NCBI GenBank assembly: GCA_947494335.1
Contig: CANLUT010000003.1
Coordinates: 1-64,000, forward strand
Source: Oligoflexales bacterium
GTDB taxonomy: Bacteria > Bdellovibrionota_B > Oligoflexia > Oligoflexales > RGVZ01
Direction of reading: 5' to 3'
DNA: 64,000 nucleotides
Shown: positions 8,917 to 16,941 of the stretch, in pieces
Layout of the letters: the number at the start of each line of letters is the position of its first letter
Numbering within the stretch: the first letter of the stretch is position 1
Program-made: the position numbers and the translations under genes
The notes under the pieces: generated by a model
The model's input: the letters and a program-made list of their open reading frames with translations, nothing else
The model's database searches: none
What the model was told of the DNA's origin: nothing

Positions 8917-10074
8917 ATGCATTTAGGTCCACTCACTCGTCTGTCTGATGACGAGCAAATGTTTGTCAACGAAGTCGAAAAATTTGCAGCCAGCACCATC
9001 AAGCCCAAAGTGATGGAGATGGATGAGTCCGAGAAAATGGATAAGTCTGTCATCGATGGTCTTTTTGAAATGGGCCTTATGGGCATCGAGGCCGCAACAG
9101 AATACGGCGGAGCTGGCGGCAGCTTTTTCATGTCGATTCTTGCCATTGAAGCACTCGCGAAAGTGGATCCTTCGGTCTCTGTTCTTTGTGACGTACAAAA
9201 CACATTGGTAAACAATATCTTTTACCGTTACGCAAATGCGGAGCAGCGAAAGAAATATCTTCCACGTTTGGTCTCTAAAGAAGTTGGATCTTACTGCTTA
9301 ACTGAGCCAAACAGTGGTTCCGATGCATTTGCCATGAAGGCGCGTGCCCACGACGAAGGATCACACTGGCGCCTTGAAGGTAAAAAGATCTTCATCACCA
9401 ACGCCAAAGAGGCCAACATCTTTGTGGTGTTTGCGAATACCAATCCTGAAATTGGCTACAAGGGCATTACAGCGTTTGTTTGTGAGCGTGGCATGCCTGG
9501 TTTTTCCGTTGGAAAAAAAGAAGTAAAACTCGGTATCAGAGCCTCCTCAACATGCGAAGTGATTCTTGATAACGTAAAAGTTCCGAAAGAAAACGTGGTT
9601 GGTGAAGTCGGCAAAGGCTACAAGATTGCGATTGAAACCTTAAACGAAGGCCGTATTGGAATCGCAGCTCAGATGCTTGGTCTTGCGCAGGGAGCCTTGA
9701 GCGGTGCGATGACCTATGCTCGTCAGCGCGTACAATTTGGTAAAGAATTGCGCGACTTTCAGGGTGTTCAGTTCGAATTAGCAGATCTCGCGACCCAAGT
9801 TGAAGCCGCAAAACTTATGGTCTACAACGCAGCTCGTCTTAAGGATGCAGGCCTTCCATTTGTGAAAGAAGCGGCCATGGCTAAGCTTTACGTCGGTGAC
9901 GTTGCCGAAGAGGTGGCATCCAGAGCCCTTGAGATTTACGGTGGTTACGGCTTTATTAAGGAATTTCCTGCAGAAAAGTTTTACCGCGATGCAAAGATTG
10001 GTAAACTTTACGAAGGTACATCTAATATGCAAAAAGCGACCATCTTTAAGCTGATTGATGGCCAAATGAAGTAA
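8917..10074 (+). CDS. Short-chain-type acyl-CoA dehydrogenase
   Basis: A 385-residue FAD flavoenzyme that oxidises acyl-CoA to trans-2-enoyl-CoA in fatty-acid or branched-chain amino-acid breakdown. Typical motifs: CLTEPNSGSDAFA (FAD/substrate loop), GRIGIAAQMLGLAQGA, YARQRVQFG, ALEIYGGYGF and KLYEGTSNMQ, whose Glu is the catalytic base. Overall it is closest to the butyryl-CoA/2-methylbutyryl-CoA dehydrogenase group. ATG with a strong CGGAGGA site. A terminator hairpin begins 22 bases after the stop. Confidence 0.93.
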   Translation: MHLGPLTRLSDDEQMFVNEVEKFAASTIKPKVMEMDESEKMDKSVIDGLFEMGLMGIEAATEYGGAGGSFFMSILAIEALAKVDPSVSVLCDVQNTLVNNIFYRYANAEQRKKYLPRLVSKEVGSYCLTEPNSGSDAFAMKARAHDEGSHWRLEGKKIFITNAKEANIFVVFANTNPEIGYKGITAFVCERGMPGFSVGKKEVKLGIRASSTCEVILDNVKVPKENVVGEVGKGYKIAIETLNEGRIGIAAQMLGLAQGALSGAMTYARQRVQFGKELRDFQGVQFELADLATQVEAAKLMVYNAARLKDAGLPFVKEAAMAKLYVGDVAEEVASRALEIYGGYGFIKEFPAEKFYRDAKIGKLYEGTSNMQKATIFKLIDGQMK

Positions 10075-10089
10075 CCATTCGAGGTAATT

Positions 10090-11121
10090 ATGAAGCTTCC
10101 TGTGATGATACAAACTTTAGGAATCATCACAGGAAGTTTTCTTTTGGGTGCGTCCCAATCCTTAGGCGGAATTGGGCTGTTAACCTCAAAGCCGATGAGT
10201 GAGCGCCAGATTCCTCTGTCACTGTCGGCAATTTTGTGCGCGCGCCAGGCAACGGCTGCAGATTTTTTTACTAACGGTGTGTTTGATGCGCAGGTGCAGG
10301 TGGTGCGCCTTACGCCTACAGCAGGGCAAAAGCTGACACGTGACCAGGCGCGTGAGCGTGCCAAAAAACTGGCTACGCAGCATGAGCAAGGCTCTTATGC
10401 TTATAACACTTGTGCCGATGGTGGGGCTTGGGCGTTGGCTCTTCCCGTGGCTGATGCTGTTACCGTTGAAAATCAGAATTTGAAATTGCCTCAGGCATTA
10501 AATCTTACGTGTGTTGCCGGCACGCTGAAGACTCTCTTTGTTCCTGAAGCAAAAGGGCGGGCTCTCGCTTTGCCGCGCTCTGCTAACAATGTGGCAGCTC
10601 TTCCCAATCAGCGCGGCTATGCATCGGTATCCTGTGTTTTTAAACAAAATCAGAATGCAGGCCCTCGCGAGATAGCTTTGATTCCGGTGCAAGGTGCTTC
10701 GATTGATGCGGCAGATGTTGGTAAAAAATCATTGGCCTCGGTCGACAAGAACTTGGAAGCCTGGGTGAACGAAAAGCGGCGATTGGAAAATCTTCCTGCT
10801 TTGACCGCAAATAAAGATCTAAATGAAGCAGCAAAAAGCCTGATAGGGAAGAAATTAATTACCCACAACGCTCAAGCCCTCTCGACTGCGAGGACGCTAT
10901 TGACCAATAAAGGTGTTGAGCCGCTGGGCGAGGACCGCGTCCGTGGACGTGACATCAACGAGCTCGCTGGGCTTTTGTGGATGTCTCCAGCCCATAGGAA
11001 TCTGATTCTTGATCCGTCAGCAGACATCATGGGTCTTGCCGTCGAGCAAGATGACGGTGGCTTATTTGCCGTATTTATTGCAGGCAAAAAACTTGCGGGT
11101 TCTGTTGCCAAGAAGCTTTAA
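10090..11121 (+). CDS. Exported protein with C-terminal CAP (SCP/YkwD-like) domain
   Basis: A 343-residue protein. The N-terminus (MKLPVMIQTLGIITGSFLLGASQS) reads as a signal peptide or anchor. The middle region has several Cys and no recognised domain. The C-terminal 120 residues resemble the CAP superfamily (VNEKRRLENLPALTANKDLN, ITHNA, then WMSPAHRNLIL). CAP proteins are usually secreted; their bacterial roles are poorly known. The ATG has GAGGT 5 bases upstream. Unusually, the terminator-like hairpin overlaps the signal-peptide codons, so a later start cannot be excluded. Confidence 0.75.
   Translation: MKLPVMIQTLGIITGSFLLGASQSLGGIGLLTSKPMSERQIPLSLSAILCARQATAADFFTNGVFDAQVQVVRLTPTAGQKLTRDQARERAKKLATQHEQGSYAYNTCADGGAWALALPVADAVTVENQNLKLPQALNLTCVAGTLKTLFVPEAKGRALALPRSANNVAALPNQRGYASVSCVFKQNQNAGPREIALIPVQGASIDAADVGKKSLASVDKNLEAWVNEKRRLENLPALTANKDLNEAAKSLIGKKLITHNAQALSTARTLLTNKGVEPLGEDRVRGRDINELAGLLWMSPAHRNLILDPSADIMGLAVEQDDGGLFAVFIAGKKLAGSVAKKL
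10096..10145 (+). terminator. Terminator-like hairpin inside the next gene's signal-peptide codons
   Basis: A perfect 14-bp stem (CTTCCTGTGATGAT at 10096-10109 with ATCATCACAGGAAG at 10123-10136) around a 13-base loop, followed by TTTTCTTTT. It has the form of the intrinsic terminator expected after the acyl-CoA dehydrogenase. It begins 6 bases after the ATG of the following gene, so it lies within coding sequence and could attenuate read-through expression of that gene. Confidence 0.75.
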
Positions 11122-11140
11122 ATTTTATCGTTAAGTGGAT

Positions 11141-11605
11141 CTACTTTGCTTTTAGCTTTACGTAGACCAGTTTTTCAACTTCAGCGACGACCTTACCCTC
11201 AGTGTCGCAAACAGTTGTTTTGAACACAGGCTCTATTTTTCCGTGACTCAGAGCGTCTTGGCGGATGCGCTCGATCTCATCTTTAGAAATTTCAAAGACA
11301 GCCCGAACGGTGCCCTTACCGGGACGTTTAAACCTTATCTGGGCGCCTTTGTCCCAAATTACAAAGTCTTTCCCTAGATGATGAATCAAGATTCCCATAA
11401 AGAACGGGTCACACATGGCGTAGAGGGATCCGCCGAAGTGAACGCCCACAATATTGCGATTAAACCAGGTTTCCCTGAGCTCTACGGTGATTCTAGTGAA
11501 GTCTTTGTCTGCATCGACGACTTTAATGCCTGCGCCAAGAAATGGCCCCCAGAAGTTTATTCCGTGACGCATGAGAATTCCGGCATATTTTAGCTTTAGA
11601 CTCAC
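11141..11605 (-). CDS. DUF4442/hotdog-fold putative thioesterase
   Basis: A 154-residue cytoplasmic protein matching the DUF4442 hotdog group (YiiD C-terminal-like): RHGINFWGPFLGAGIKV near the N-terminus, then NIVGVHFGGSLYAMCDPFF, the segment that forms the long hotdog helix. Members are presumed to act on acyl-CoA or acyl-ACP; the substrate is unknown. The GTG start at 11605 has GAGAG 7 bases upstream. It follows folD by 9 bases on the same strand and is probably in the same operon. Confidence 0.82.
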   Translation of the reverse strand: MSLKLKYAGILMRHGINFWGPFLGAGIKVVDADKDFTRITVELRETWFNRNIVGVHFGGSLYAMCDPFFMGILIHHLGKDFVIWDKGAQIRFKRPGKGTVRAVFEISKDEIERIRQDALSHGKIEPVFKTTVCDTEGKVVAEVEKLVYVKLKAK

Positions 11606-11614
11606 GAGTTTCTC

Positions 11615-12466
11615 TCAAAGTTTTGTTTCATAGGCCTGTAGACAGTTGGCCATGAGCATGGCGATGGTCATGGGCCCAACTCCTCCTGGCACAGGAGTAA
11701 ATAAGGATGCCAAGGCCATTGCATCGTCTGGTTTCACATCACCTGTCAGTTTACCTCCATCCGTTCTGTGAATGCCCACATCGATGACGACAGCGCCTGG
11801 CTTAATCCAGTCACTGGTTACCAGATGTTTGACACCTGCAGCAGCGACCAGAATATCCGCAGTCTTAGCGATCTTTTCGGGGTTTGTGGATTTACTGTGG
11901 ATACAAGTTACTGAGGCATTAGCGTGTAATAAAAGCATTTGCAGGGGTAAACCGACCAAAACAGAGCGCCCAATTACAACGGCTTGTTTGCCGCTGCAGT
12001 TGATGCCCTCGTGCTTTAAAAGCTCCATGACTCCAGCCGGCGTGCATGGGCGCAGAGCGGGCAAATTCCAGAGTAAACGTCCTTGGTTAAAAAACGATAG
12101 ACCGTCCACGTCTTTGCCCGGATCAATGGCTGAGATGACTTTTACGCGGTCAATGTGACGAGGCATCGGCAGCTGCGGGAGAATGCCATCGATCGACGAA
12201 TCGTTGTTGAGGATTTTAATGTGCGCTAGAAGATCGGATTCTGTGGTTGCTGCGGGCAGTCGAAATGCTTTGGACTTAATGCCGGCTTCTGCACAGGCTT
12301 TTTCTTTGTGGGATACGTAAACCTGACTTGCTGGATCGTCACCGACGAGGATGACCGCTAGGCATGGTGCTCGTCGTCCGGCTGCAGTGTGGACGGCGAT
12401 TTTTTGCCGCACTTGATCTCTGATCTTCTGTCCAACCGCTTTACCGTCGATGAGACGAGCTGTCAT
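11615..12466 (-). CDS. folD: Bifunctional methylenetetrahydrofolate dehydrogenase/cyclohydrolase
   Basis: A 283-residue cytosolic enzyme that interconverts 5,10-methylene-THF, 5,10-methenyl-THF and 10-formyl-THF using NADP. Diagnostic motifs: YVSHKEKACAEAGI with the catalytic Lys (about residue 55), GILPQLPMPRHI, PCTPAGVMELL, the dinucleotide-binding GRSVLVGLPLQMLL, and TPVPGGVGPMTIAML at the C-terminus. Full length. Its ATG overlaps the stop of the upstream flavoprotein gene (ATGA), indicating coupled translation. Confidence 0.97.
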   Translation of the reverse strand: MTARLIDGKAVGQKIRDQVRQKIAVHTAAGRRAPCLAVILVGDDPASQVYVSHKEKACAEAGIKSKAFRLPAATTESDLLAHIKILNNDSSIDGILPQLPMPRHIDRVKVISAIDPGKDVDGLSFFNQGRLLWNLPALRPCTPAGVMELLKHEGINCSGKQAVVIGRSVLVGLPLQMLLLHANASVTCIHSKSTNPEKIAKTADILVAAAGVKHLVTSDWIKPGAVVIDVGIHRTDGGKLTGDVKPDDAMALASLFTPVPGGVGPMTIAMLMANCLQAYETKL

Positions 12467-13776
12467 GTACTGAGGGCCTCACTTGCTGCAATCACTGACT
12501 CAATCAGATTGTCATCGCCATTGAGGCTTTGTCCGTAGGCATCACCACAGAAAGCGAGATGGCGATCTTGTACAGCATCGATCTTCAGTCTGTCGAGATG
12601 TTTTCGTTCTTGCGCAGATGGAGTCTGTGCCCAGCCCACAGGAATAAGAGCAACACGTTCAACACCAGTCTTAATTGATGTTTCAGCCGCAAGAAGTTTG
12701 CGGTGAGCGCGCTTTAATCTTTTTACAGCCTTAACAACATCGGGGGCTTGTAAAGAAAGTTCGTAATCAATCGTTGCCTGGAAAACAATTTCCTTCGGCG
12801 AGACAGACGCCTGCACGCTCTCGGCTGGAATCATGATGATTTGAGCAAGTTGTGAGGTGTCGCCAGAAAGAACGGGGCAGCTTAGTGTGACTAAGCTAAC
12901 GGGCTTGGTTTTACTGACGACTGTTAGAAGTTGTGTAGGCCAGAGTTTTTTTGGAAGCCACTGGGAGGCCAGCCATGGAGCTTGAGCTACAACCAGTTTG
13001 TCTCCAAAAATATCTCCTTGTGCAGTCTTAAGATGCCATTCGTCACCATCATGGTCAGCGTTGATGATGCGCGCTCCTGTCATTATTGTCAGTTGACCTG
13101 ATTCTTCAAACTTTCGGGTCAATGCTTTGAGCGCTGCATTCCACTCACCAGTGTAAGGTTCACTTGTGTAGAACGCGCTGCGTTCAGCGATCGCTCCTGG
13201 GGTTGACTCCCAAATATTTGTGATTCCAAATGTTTGAGCATAGGTCTCAAGAACCATGGTGGCTGGACTTTTGCGGGGAGCCTTCCAAACGTCAGCGAAG
13301 GTTTTGTCAAAGCGGTCTTCGGCATCAAAAAGTTTTTGTACCTCGCCCCATTGACGCTGAGCTGCGAGTCCACCGAGCGCGCGTGCTCCCTTGTCAGAGC
13401 AAAGAGATTTGACGTCAACCGTTGTGAACTTGTTACCCATGAGCAGGGCGGCTTGGGACTGCCGACCACTGACAAGTGTCGGTAGGTCGTCGGCCTCAGG
13501 GTCATGCTTAATGGCTTGATTCCAGAATTCGTATAGACGAGGGGTGATGGCGTTAAAACCTGTTCCCCGGGAGTCGCCTTCCAGGGTGCCAAGACGTCCA
13601 CCTGCTCGGGTTTCCTTTTCAAGGACGAGGACTTTGCCATCAGGGTTAGCCAGGCAATAGCGGTGGGCCACAAGAAGTCCCGCGATACCAGCTCCAGCGA
13701 CAATCAAATTGTAGCTTGGGGCTTCATTTTCTGTAGTTACAGGGGCTTCGTTCATAGTTTCCTGAGTTGACTCCAT
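12463..13776 (-). CDS. FAD-dependent amine-oxidase-like protein
   Basis: A 437-residue flavoprotein. The N-terminal dinucleotide fold shows NLIVAGAGIAGLLVAHRY followed by LEKETRAGGRLGT, the arrangement typical of the amine oxidase/phytoene desaturase superfamily. The C-terminal FAD-contacting motif is LAFCGDAYGQSLNGDDNLIES. The substrate cannot be assigned. It is the first gene of a likely three-gene operon with folD (4-base overlap) and the DUF4442 protein. The ATG at 13776 has a GAGAG site. Confidence 0.82.
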   Translation of the reverse strand: MESTQETMNEAPVTTENEAPSYNLIVAGAGIAGLLVAHRYCLANPDGKVLVLEKETRAGGRLGTLEGDSRGTGFNAITPRLYEFWNQAIKHDPEADDLPTLVSGRQSQAALLMGNKFTTVDVKSLCSDKGARALGGLAAQRQWGEVQKLFDAEDRFDKTFADVWKAPRKSPATMVLETYAQTFGITNIWESTPGAIAERSAFYTSEPYTGEWNAALKALTRKFEESGQLTIMTGARIINADHDGDEWHLKTAQGDIFGDKLVVAQAPWLASQWLPKKLWPTQLLTVVSKTKPVSLVTLSCPVLSGDTSQLAQIIMIPAESVQASVSPKEIVFQATIDYELSLQAPDVVKAVKRLKRAHRKLLAAETSIKTGVERVALIPVGWAQTPSAQERKHLDRLKIDAVQDRHLAFCGDAYGQSLNGDDNLIESVIAASEALST

Positions 13777-13971
13777 AAAACTCTCTACTCCGTTCAGATG
13801 GTGGAACCTTCTCTCTAGCTAGGAGATGTCCCTCGTTGAACAGTGATTAAATTTTGGGTGTTCTCGCTATGAATTCTATTAAAATCATGGCTTTAATGCC
13901 ACATGAATATGAAGGACATGGCTAAAAAATTTGACCTCTTGGCCCGGGATGGCCAACCCTTTTGATAGTGC

Positions 13972-14001
13972 TTGACGCGTCCGATTGAACTTCTGTATTG
14001 T
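13972..14001 (+). promoter_or_regulatory. Probable sigma-70 promoter of tRNA-Pro
   Basis: TTGACG (13972-13977) and TATTGT (13996-14001) are separated by 18 bases. The -10 box lies 17 bases before the tRNA. Both boxes are close to the housekeeping consensus. Confidence 0.55.
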
Positions 14002-14017
14002 TCCCGCCTTCCTAAGT

Positions 14018-14093
14018 CGGGGTGTAGCGCAATTGGTAGCGCGCGTGCTTTGGGAGCATGAGGTTGCTGGTTCGAGTCCAGTCTCCCCGACCA
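14018..14093 (+). tRNA. tRNA-Pro (anticodon TGG), CCA encoded
   Basis: A 76-base cloverleaf. D arm GCGCAATTGGTAGCGC; anticodon stem CGTGC/GCATG around TTTGGGA, giving anticodon TGG; T arm GCTGG-TTCGAGT-CCAGT; 3' CCA encoded. The acceptor stem CGGGGTG / CTCCCCG pairs except for a T-T opposition at the sixth pair. C1-G72 is as expected for bacterial tRNA-Pro. A run of seven T follows the CCA. Confidence 0.95.
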
Positions 14094-14155
14094 TTTTTTT
14101 CATCCGAATAGAAAACCACATCATCCCAATCTAGAGATTTTCTATTTGTATAGCA

Positions 14156-14192
14156 GTTGTCTGCCAGGAAACCGCGACTCCGACGTCGGAGT
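14156..14192. repeat. 37-bp intergenic palindromic repeat, copy 1
   Basis: Begins GTTGTCTGCCA and ends in the perfect 16-bp palindrome ACTCCGACGTCGGAGT. It matches 31 of 37 positions with a second copy at 19516-19552 in the same orientation. This copy lies between the tRNA-Pro gene and the converging DUF2256 operon. Confidence 0.7.
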
Positions 14193-14297
14193 GAAAATAA
14201 AAAATTTAAATTAGTCGGACGGTCATATCCAGTGTCGATACTGTATTTGCTAGGCGTTCCAACCAATTAAGTGAATGGCAGTCGAAAAAATATAAGT

Positions 14298-14435
14298 CTA
14301 TTTACCTCGACATCGATCAGAGCAGTATTTGACCTGATCCCAAACCTTCTCCCACTTCTTTCGCCAGGTAAATGGCCTGCCACAGCGTGCGCAGGTTTTA
14401 GATGGTAGGTTTTCTTTTTTGACTCCCTTAGGCAT
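14298..14435 (-). CDS. DUF2256 small zinc-ribbon-like protein
   Basis: A 45-residue protein, [20 protein letters not shown] then [10 protein letters not shown] and YCSDRCR. It matches the DUF2256 family almost end to end, including the four Cys (CARC and YCSDRC) expected to bind one metal ion. From what I know of the family it is often encoded beside photolyase/cryptochrome genes, as here. The ATG lies 8 bases inside the 3' end of the upstream photolyase-domain gene, so it is the last gene of that operon. Its biochemical role is unknown. Confidence 0.88.
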   Translation of the reverse strand: MPKGVKKENLPSKTCARCGRPFTWRKKWEKVWDQVKYCSDRCRGK

Positions 14436-14856
14436 CAATGCCACCGTTTTTCTGGAATGCTGTTTTTTGGGCCATGTTCCAGTAGGGGAAAAATCGCCTG
14501 ATATCGGCAGCTTTGGTGATAGTCACAAAGTTCTCATCTGGAATGACCTCGACGTTAGCGACGGACTTTATTTTGCTCATAGTGGACGTTATGTGCGGTT
14601 TTGTGGTTGCTGGTATGTACAAAATCGACGGAGCTATTTGTTTGATGATGCTAACGGTGTCGCCTCGTAGGATTTCTACGGGGAGCTCACAGAGGGTTTC
14701 ATACATAAAAACTAAACGCTTTAAGCTATAGTCTAATTGACTAAGATACTCATCATCCCAGACATAAATAGCCCTTGTACCTTCGGGTGCAGCCCTGAAT
14801 ACAGGGTGAGTCACCCGCAGGGCCTCTTCATGTAGCCATATCAAAGGCTGATTCAT
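14428..14856 (-). CDS. Stand-alone photolyase N-terminal (alpha/beta) domain protein
   Basis: A 142-residue protein resembling the N-terminal Rossmann-like domain of DNA photolyases: [16 protein letters not shown], then [13 protein letters not shown], then alternating strands and helices. In ordinary photolyases this domain binds the antenna chromophore and is fused ahead of the FAD domain. Here it is a separate gene placed after the FAD-domain gene, coupled by ATGA overlap. The two products probably associate to form one enzyme. The assignment is by pattern and context. Confidence 0.65.
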   Translation of the reverse strand: MNQPLIWLHEEALRVTHPVFRAAPEGTRAIYVWDDEYLSQLDYSLKRLVFMYETLCELPVEILRGDTVSIIKQIAPSILYIPATTKPHITSTMSKIKSVANVEVIPDENFVTITKAADIRRFFPYWNMAQKTAFQKNGGIDA

Positions 14857-15683
14857 AACGCTCCTTTGATGTTTGGAAAAAGTCTTATCTGAAGCTCTTC
14901 GTAACTTGCGTGTAGGAGTTTATTTGCATCAGGGGATGTGTCGATTAAGTTGCCGAAGTATTTGTGAACGTTTTCTAGATTAAAAATGTAGGGTTTATTG
15001 CTAAACGTACTCGCCACCCATTGCCACGAGAGATTATTACTGGCGATATCTCCATCCAGTAAGTGCTGTAAGAACCAGCGAGCTCCCGCCTGCCACTTAA
15101 CGCGTCGAAAGTGCACCACATAACTTGCAAGATACATACGCGCATGATTATGAATGTAGCCAGTGGTGACGAGCTCTTTGATAAATGCATCGATACAAGT
15201 CGTGCCCGTTTCACCGCGCTCGATGTCATCGGGTAGGTGGTCTGCGTAGTCACTCGCTGTGAATCCTGTTTTATAAGGTTCAGTATCATTCCAGGCCCAA
15301 TCAGGATGCTCAGTCAGCACGCGCTGCCAGAAGTCACGCCAGGCCAACTCTTGAATAAATTTTGTAATCTCTTGGGGGTTACCACATTTGCTTAATGCAA
15401 AGTTTCGGACTTCGCTCAGACTTAAGATGCCGTGGTGGATATAGGGTGACAGCCTCGTGATTTTGCCGTCACCGAAGTTTCTGGTCTCACCGTAAGCTTT
15501 GGGGTCAATGCTCGCAAGTTTAAGCTCAGCGTTTTGGCGGCCGCCTTCTATAGGGCTTGGATCTCCCTTAGCCCATGGAGCGAGGGTTTTGACGTAGCTT
15601 ATGAGGCTATCGCGTGATTGGAAATCTGTTTGTAGTTGCTGCATATGTTTAAATTTATCAACAAACTCTGTCGCGTGTGCCAA
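14853..15683 (-). CDS. Photolyase/cryptochrome FAD-binding domain protein (split photolyase)
   Basis: About 276 residues covering only the helical FAD-binding half of a DNA photolyase/cryptochrome. Seen: TRLSPYIHHGILS, FIQELAWRDFW, TGYIHNHARMYLASY, DGDIASNNLSWQWVA and KPYIFNLENVHKYF, which form the FAD pocket. It lacks the N-terminal alpha/beta domain, which is supplied by the next gene. Expected activity is light-driven DNA repair or blue-light sensing. The reading starts at TTG 15683, without a clear ribosome-binding site; ATG 15644 is an alternative that keeps the whole domain. Confidence 0.85.
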   Translation of the reverse strand: MAHATEFVDKFKHMQQLQTDFQSRDSLISYVKTLAPWAKGDPSPIEGGRQNAELKLASIDPKAYGETRNFGDGKITRLSPYIHHGILSLSEVRNFALSKCGNPQEITKFIQELAWRDFWQRVLTEHPDWAWNDTEPYKTGFTASDYADHLPDDIERGETGTTCIDAFIKELVTTGYIHNHARMYLASYVVHFRRVKWQAGARWFLQHLLDGDIASNNLSWQWVASTFSNKPYIFNLENVHKYFGNLIDTSPDANKLLHASYEELQIRLFPNIKGAL

Positions 15684-15686
15684 ATT

Positions 15687-15869
15687 TTAGTCGCGAGCGG
15701 TGGATATTCGAAATCGTCCTGTTTTGTTGCTGATGGAGACTTTTATTTCAATGGGGCGACAGCAGACTTGGCAGTCTTCGATATATTGCTGACTGCCACC
15801 TGATATGTCGACAAACGTTGTGAACGTTTCTCCACAAAATGGGCAGCTGATTTCGGTTGGCTCTTCCAT
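15687..15869 (-). CDS. CPXCG-motif cysteine-rich small protein
   Basis: A 60-residue protein with SCPFCGETF near the N-terminus and CQVCCRPIEI in the middle. This is the Cys pattern of the CPXCG-motif family, predicted to form a zinc ribbon of unknown function. It lies 3 bases ahead of the FAD-domain photolyase gene, so it heads a four-gene operon in which two genes encode small Cys4 proteins. Confidence 0.85.
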   Translation of the reverse strand: MEEPTEISCPFCGETFTTFVDISGGSQQYIEDCQVCCRPIEIKVSISNKTGRFRISTARD

Positions 15870-16035
15870 GATTTGAACGTTTCATCTTTCGTGACATTGG
15901 TTTTGATCGTTAGTGTAGCATCGCAGTTTGAAGGCTCGATGTCCTCTGTTATCTTACTCACATCATGCTTTTTAAGCTATGATCATTGGTCCAGGAATCA
16001 CCTAGGTTATTGAGACCCTCACACAGGAAGCTTTG

Positions 16036-16941
16036 ATGAATAATAAATTAGTCGTTATCGCCGGTGCAACGGGTGATCTCGGTGGAAGAGTGGTCAGGGA
16101 GCTTTCAAAACTAAATGCCCCCATGCGAGCTATTGTAAGACCGGGAACGTCGAACTCAAAAGTTAAAGTACTTAAAGACTACGGCTGTGATGTGATCGAG
16201 GTTGATCTTAACGATCATGAACGATTGATCAAAGCAATGACCGGTGGAACGGTCGTTTTGTCGGTCGTAGCAGGTCTTCGTGACGTGATTATTGATGGTC
16301 AAACCAAGCTTCTGAATGCTGCCGTAGCGGCCAAGGTACCAAGATTTATACCGTCAGATTTTGCAGCCGATTTTACGAAGATCCCAGAAGGCGAAAATCG
16401 CAATCTAAACTTTCGGCTTGAGTTTATGAAGATTGCTGAAAAAGCCGACATCAGACTGACGTCGATTCTTAACGGCGGATTTATGGATATGCTGACGGGT
16501 GTGGCGCCATTTGTGCTTTTTAAATTCGACAGGATTTTATGTTGGGGGCGCGCTGATCAACTCATGGATTGGACAACGATCGATGATACCGCGAAGTTCA
16601 CTGCCTTTGCTGCCCTTGATGAGACGACGCCGCGATTTCTAAAAATCGCTGGAGATGAAATCAGTGCAAATAGTTTAGCTCGCGATATGACAGAGATTAC
16701 CGGACGCACCCACAAAATATTAAATCCTGGTGGGCTTGGTTTGTTTAAGTTCATGATTCGCGTTACAAGACTTCTTGTGCCAGGGGCAAACGAGCTTTAC
16801 CCGCCTTGGCAAGGAATGCAGTACATGCATAACCTTTATAGCGGTATCACGAAGTTTGACCGGCTTGACAACGATCGCTATCCGATCACTTGGACTAAGG
16901 CAAAATCCCTGCTGTCAAATCACCTGAAAACCATTAAGTGA
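16036..16941 (+). CDS. NmrA-like NAD(P)-binding oxidoreductase
   Basis: A 301-residue protein of the NmrA-like atypical SDR group: VVIAGATGDLGGRVVRELSK at the N-terminus is the cofactor-binding glycine motif, and VPRFIPSDFAADF is typical of aromatic-alcohol-reductase/NmrA relatives. No classical YxxxK catalytic motif is obvious. It may act as a reductase or redox sensor. The ATG at 16036 follows AGGAAG with 5-base spacing; the TTG directly before it is ignored. Its last 8 bases overlap the convergent quinone-oxidoreductase gene. Confidence 0.82.
   Translation: MNNKLVVIAGATGDLGGRVVRELSKLNAPMRAIVRPGTSNSKVKVLKDYGCDVIEVDLNDHERLIKAMTGGTVVLSVVAGLRDVIIDGQTKLLNAAVAAKVPRFIPSDFAADFTKIPEGENRNLNFRLEFMKIAEKADIRLTSILNGGFMDMLTGVAPFVLFKFDRILCWGRADQLMDWTTIDDTAKFTAFAALDETTPRFLKIAGDEISANSLARDMTEITGRTHKILNPGGLGLFKFMIRVTRLLVPGANELYPPWQGMQYMHNLYSGITKFDRLDNDRYPITWTKAKSLLSNHLKTIK

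Noticed and set aside
14018-14192. Possible integration (att) site at the 3' end of tRNA-Pro
   Set aside because: No direct repeat of the tRNA 3' end, integrase or mobile genes were seen downstream; the nearby repeat is unrelated to the tRNA sequence.
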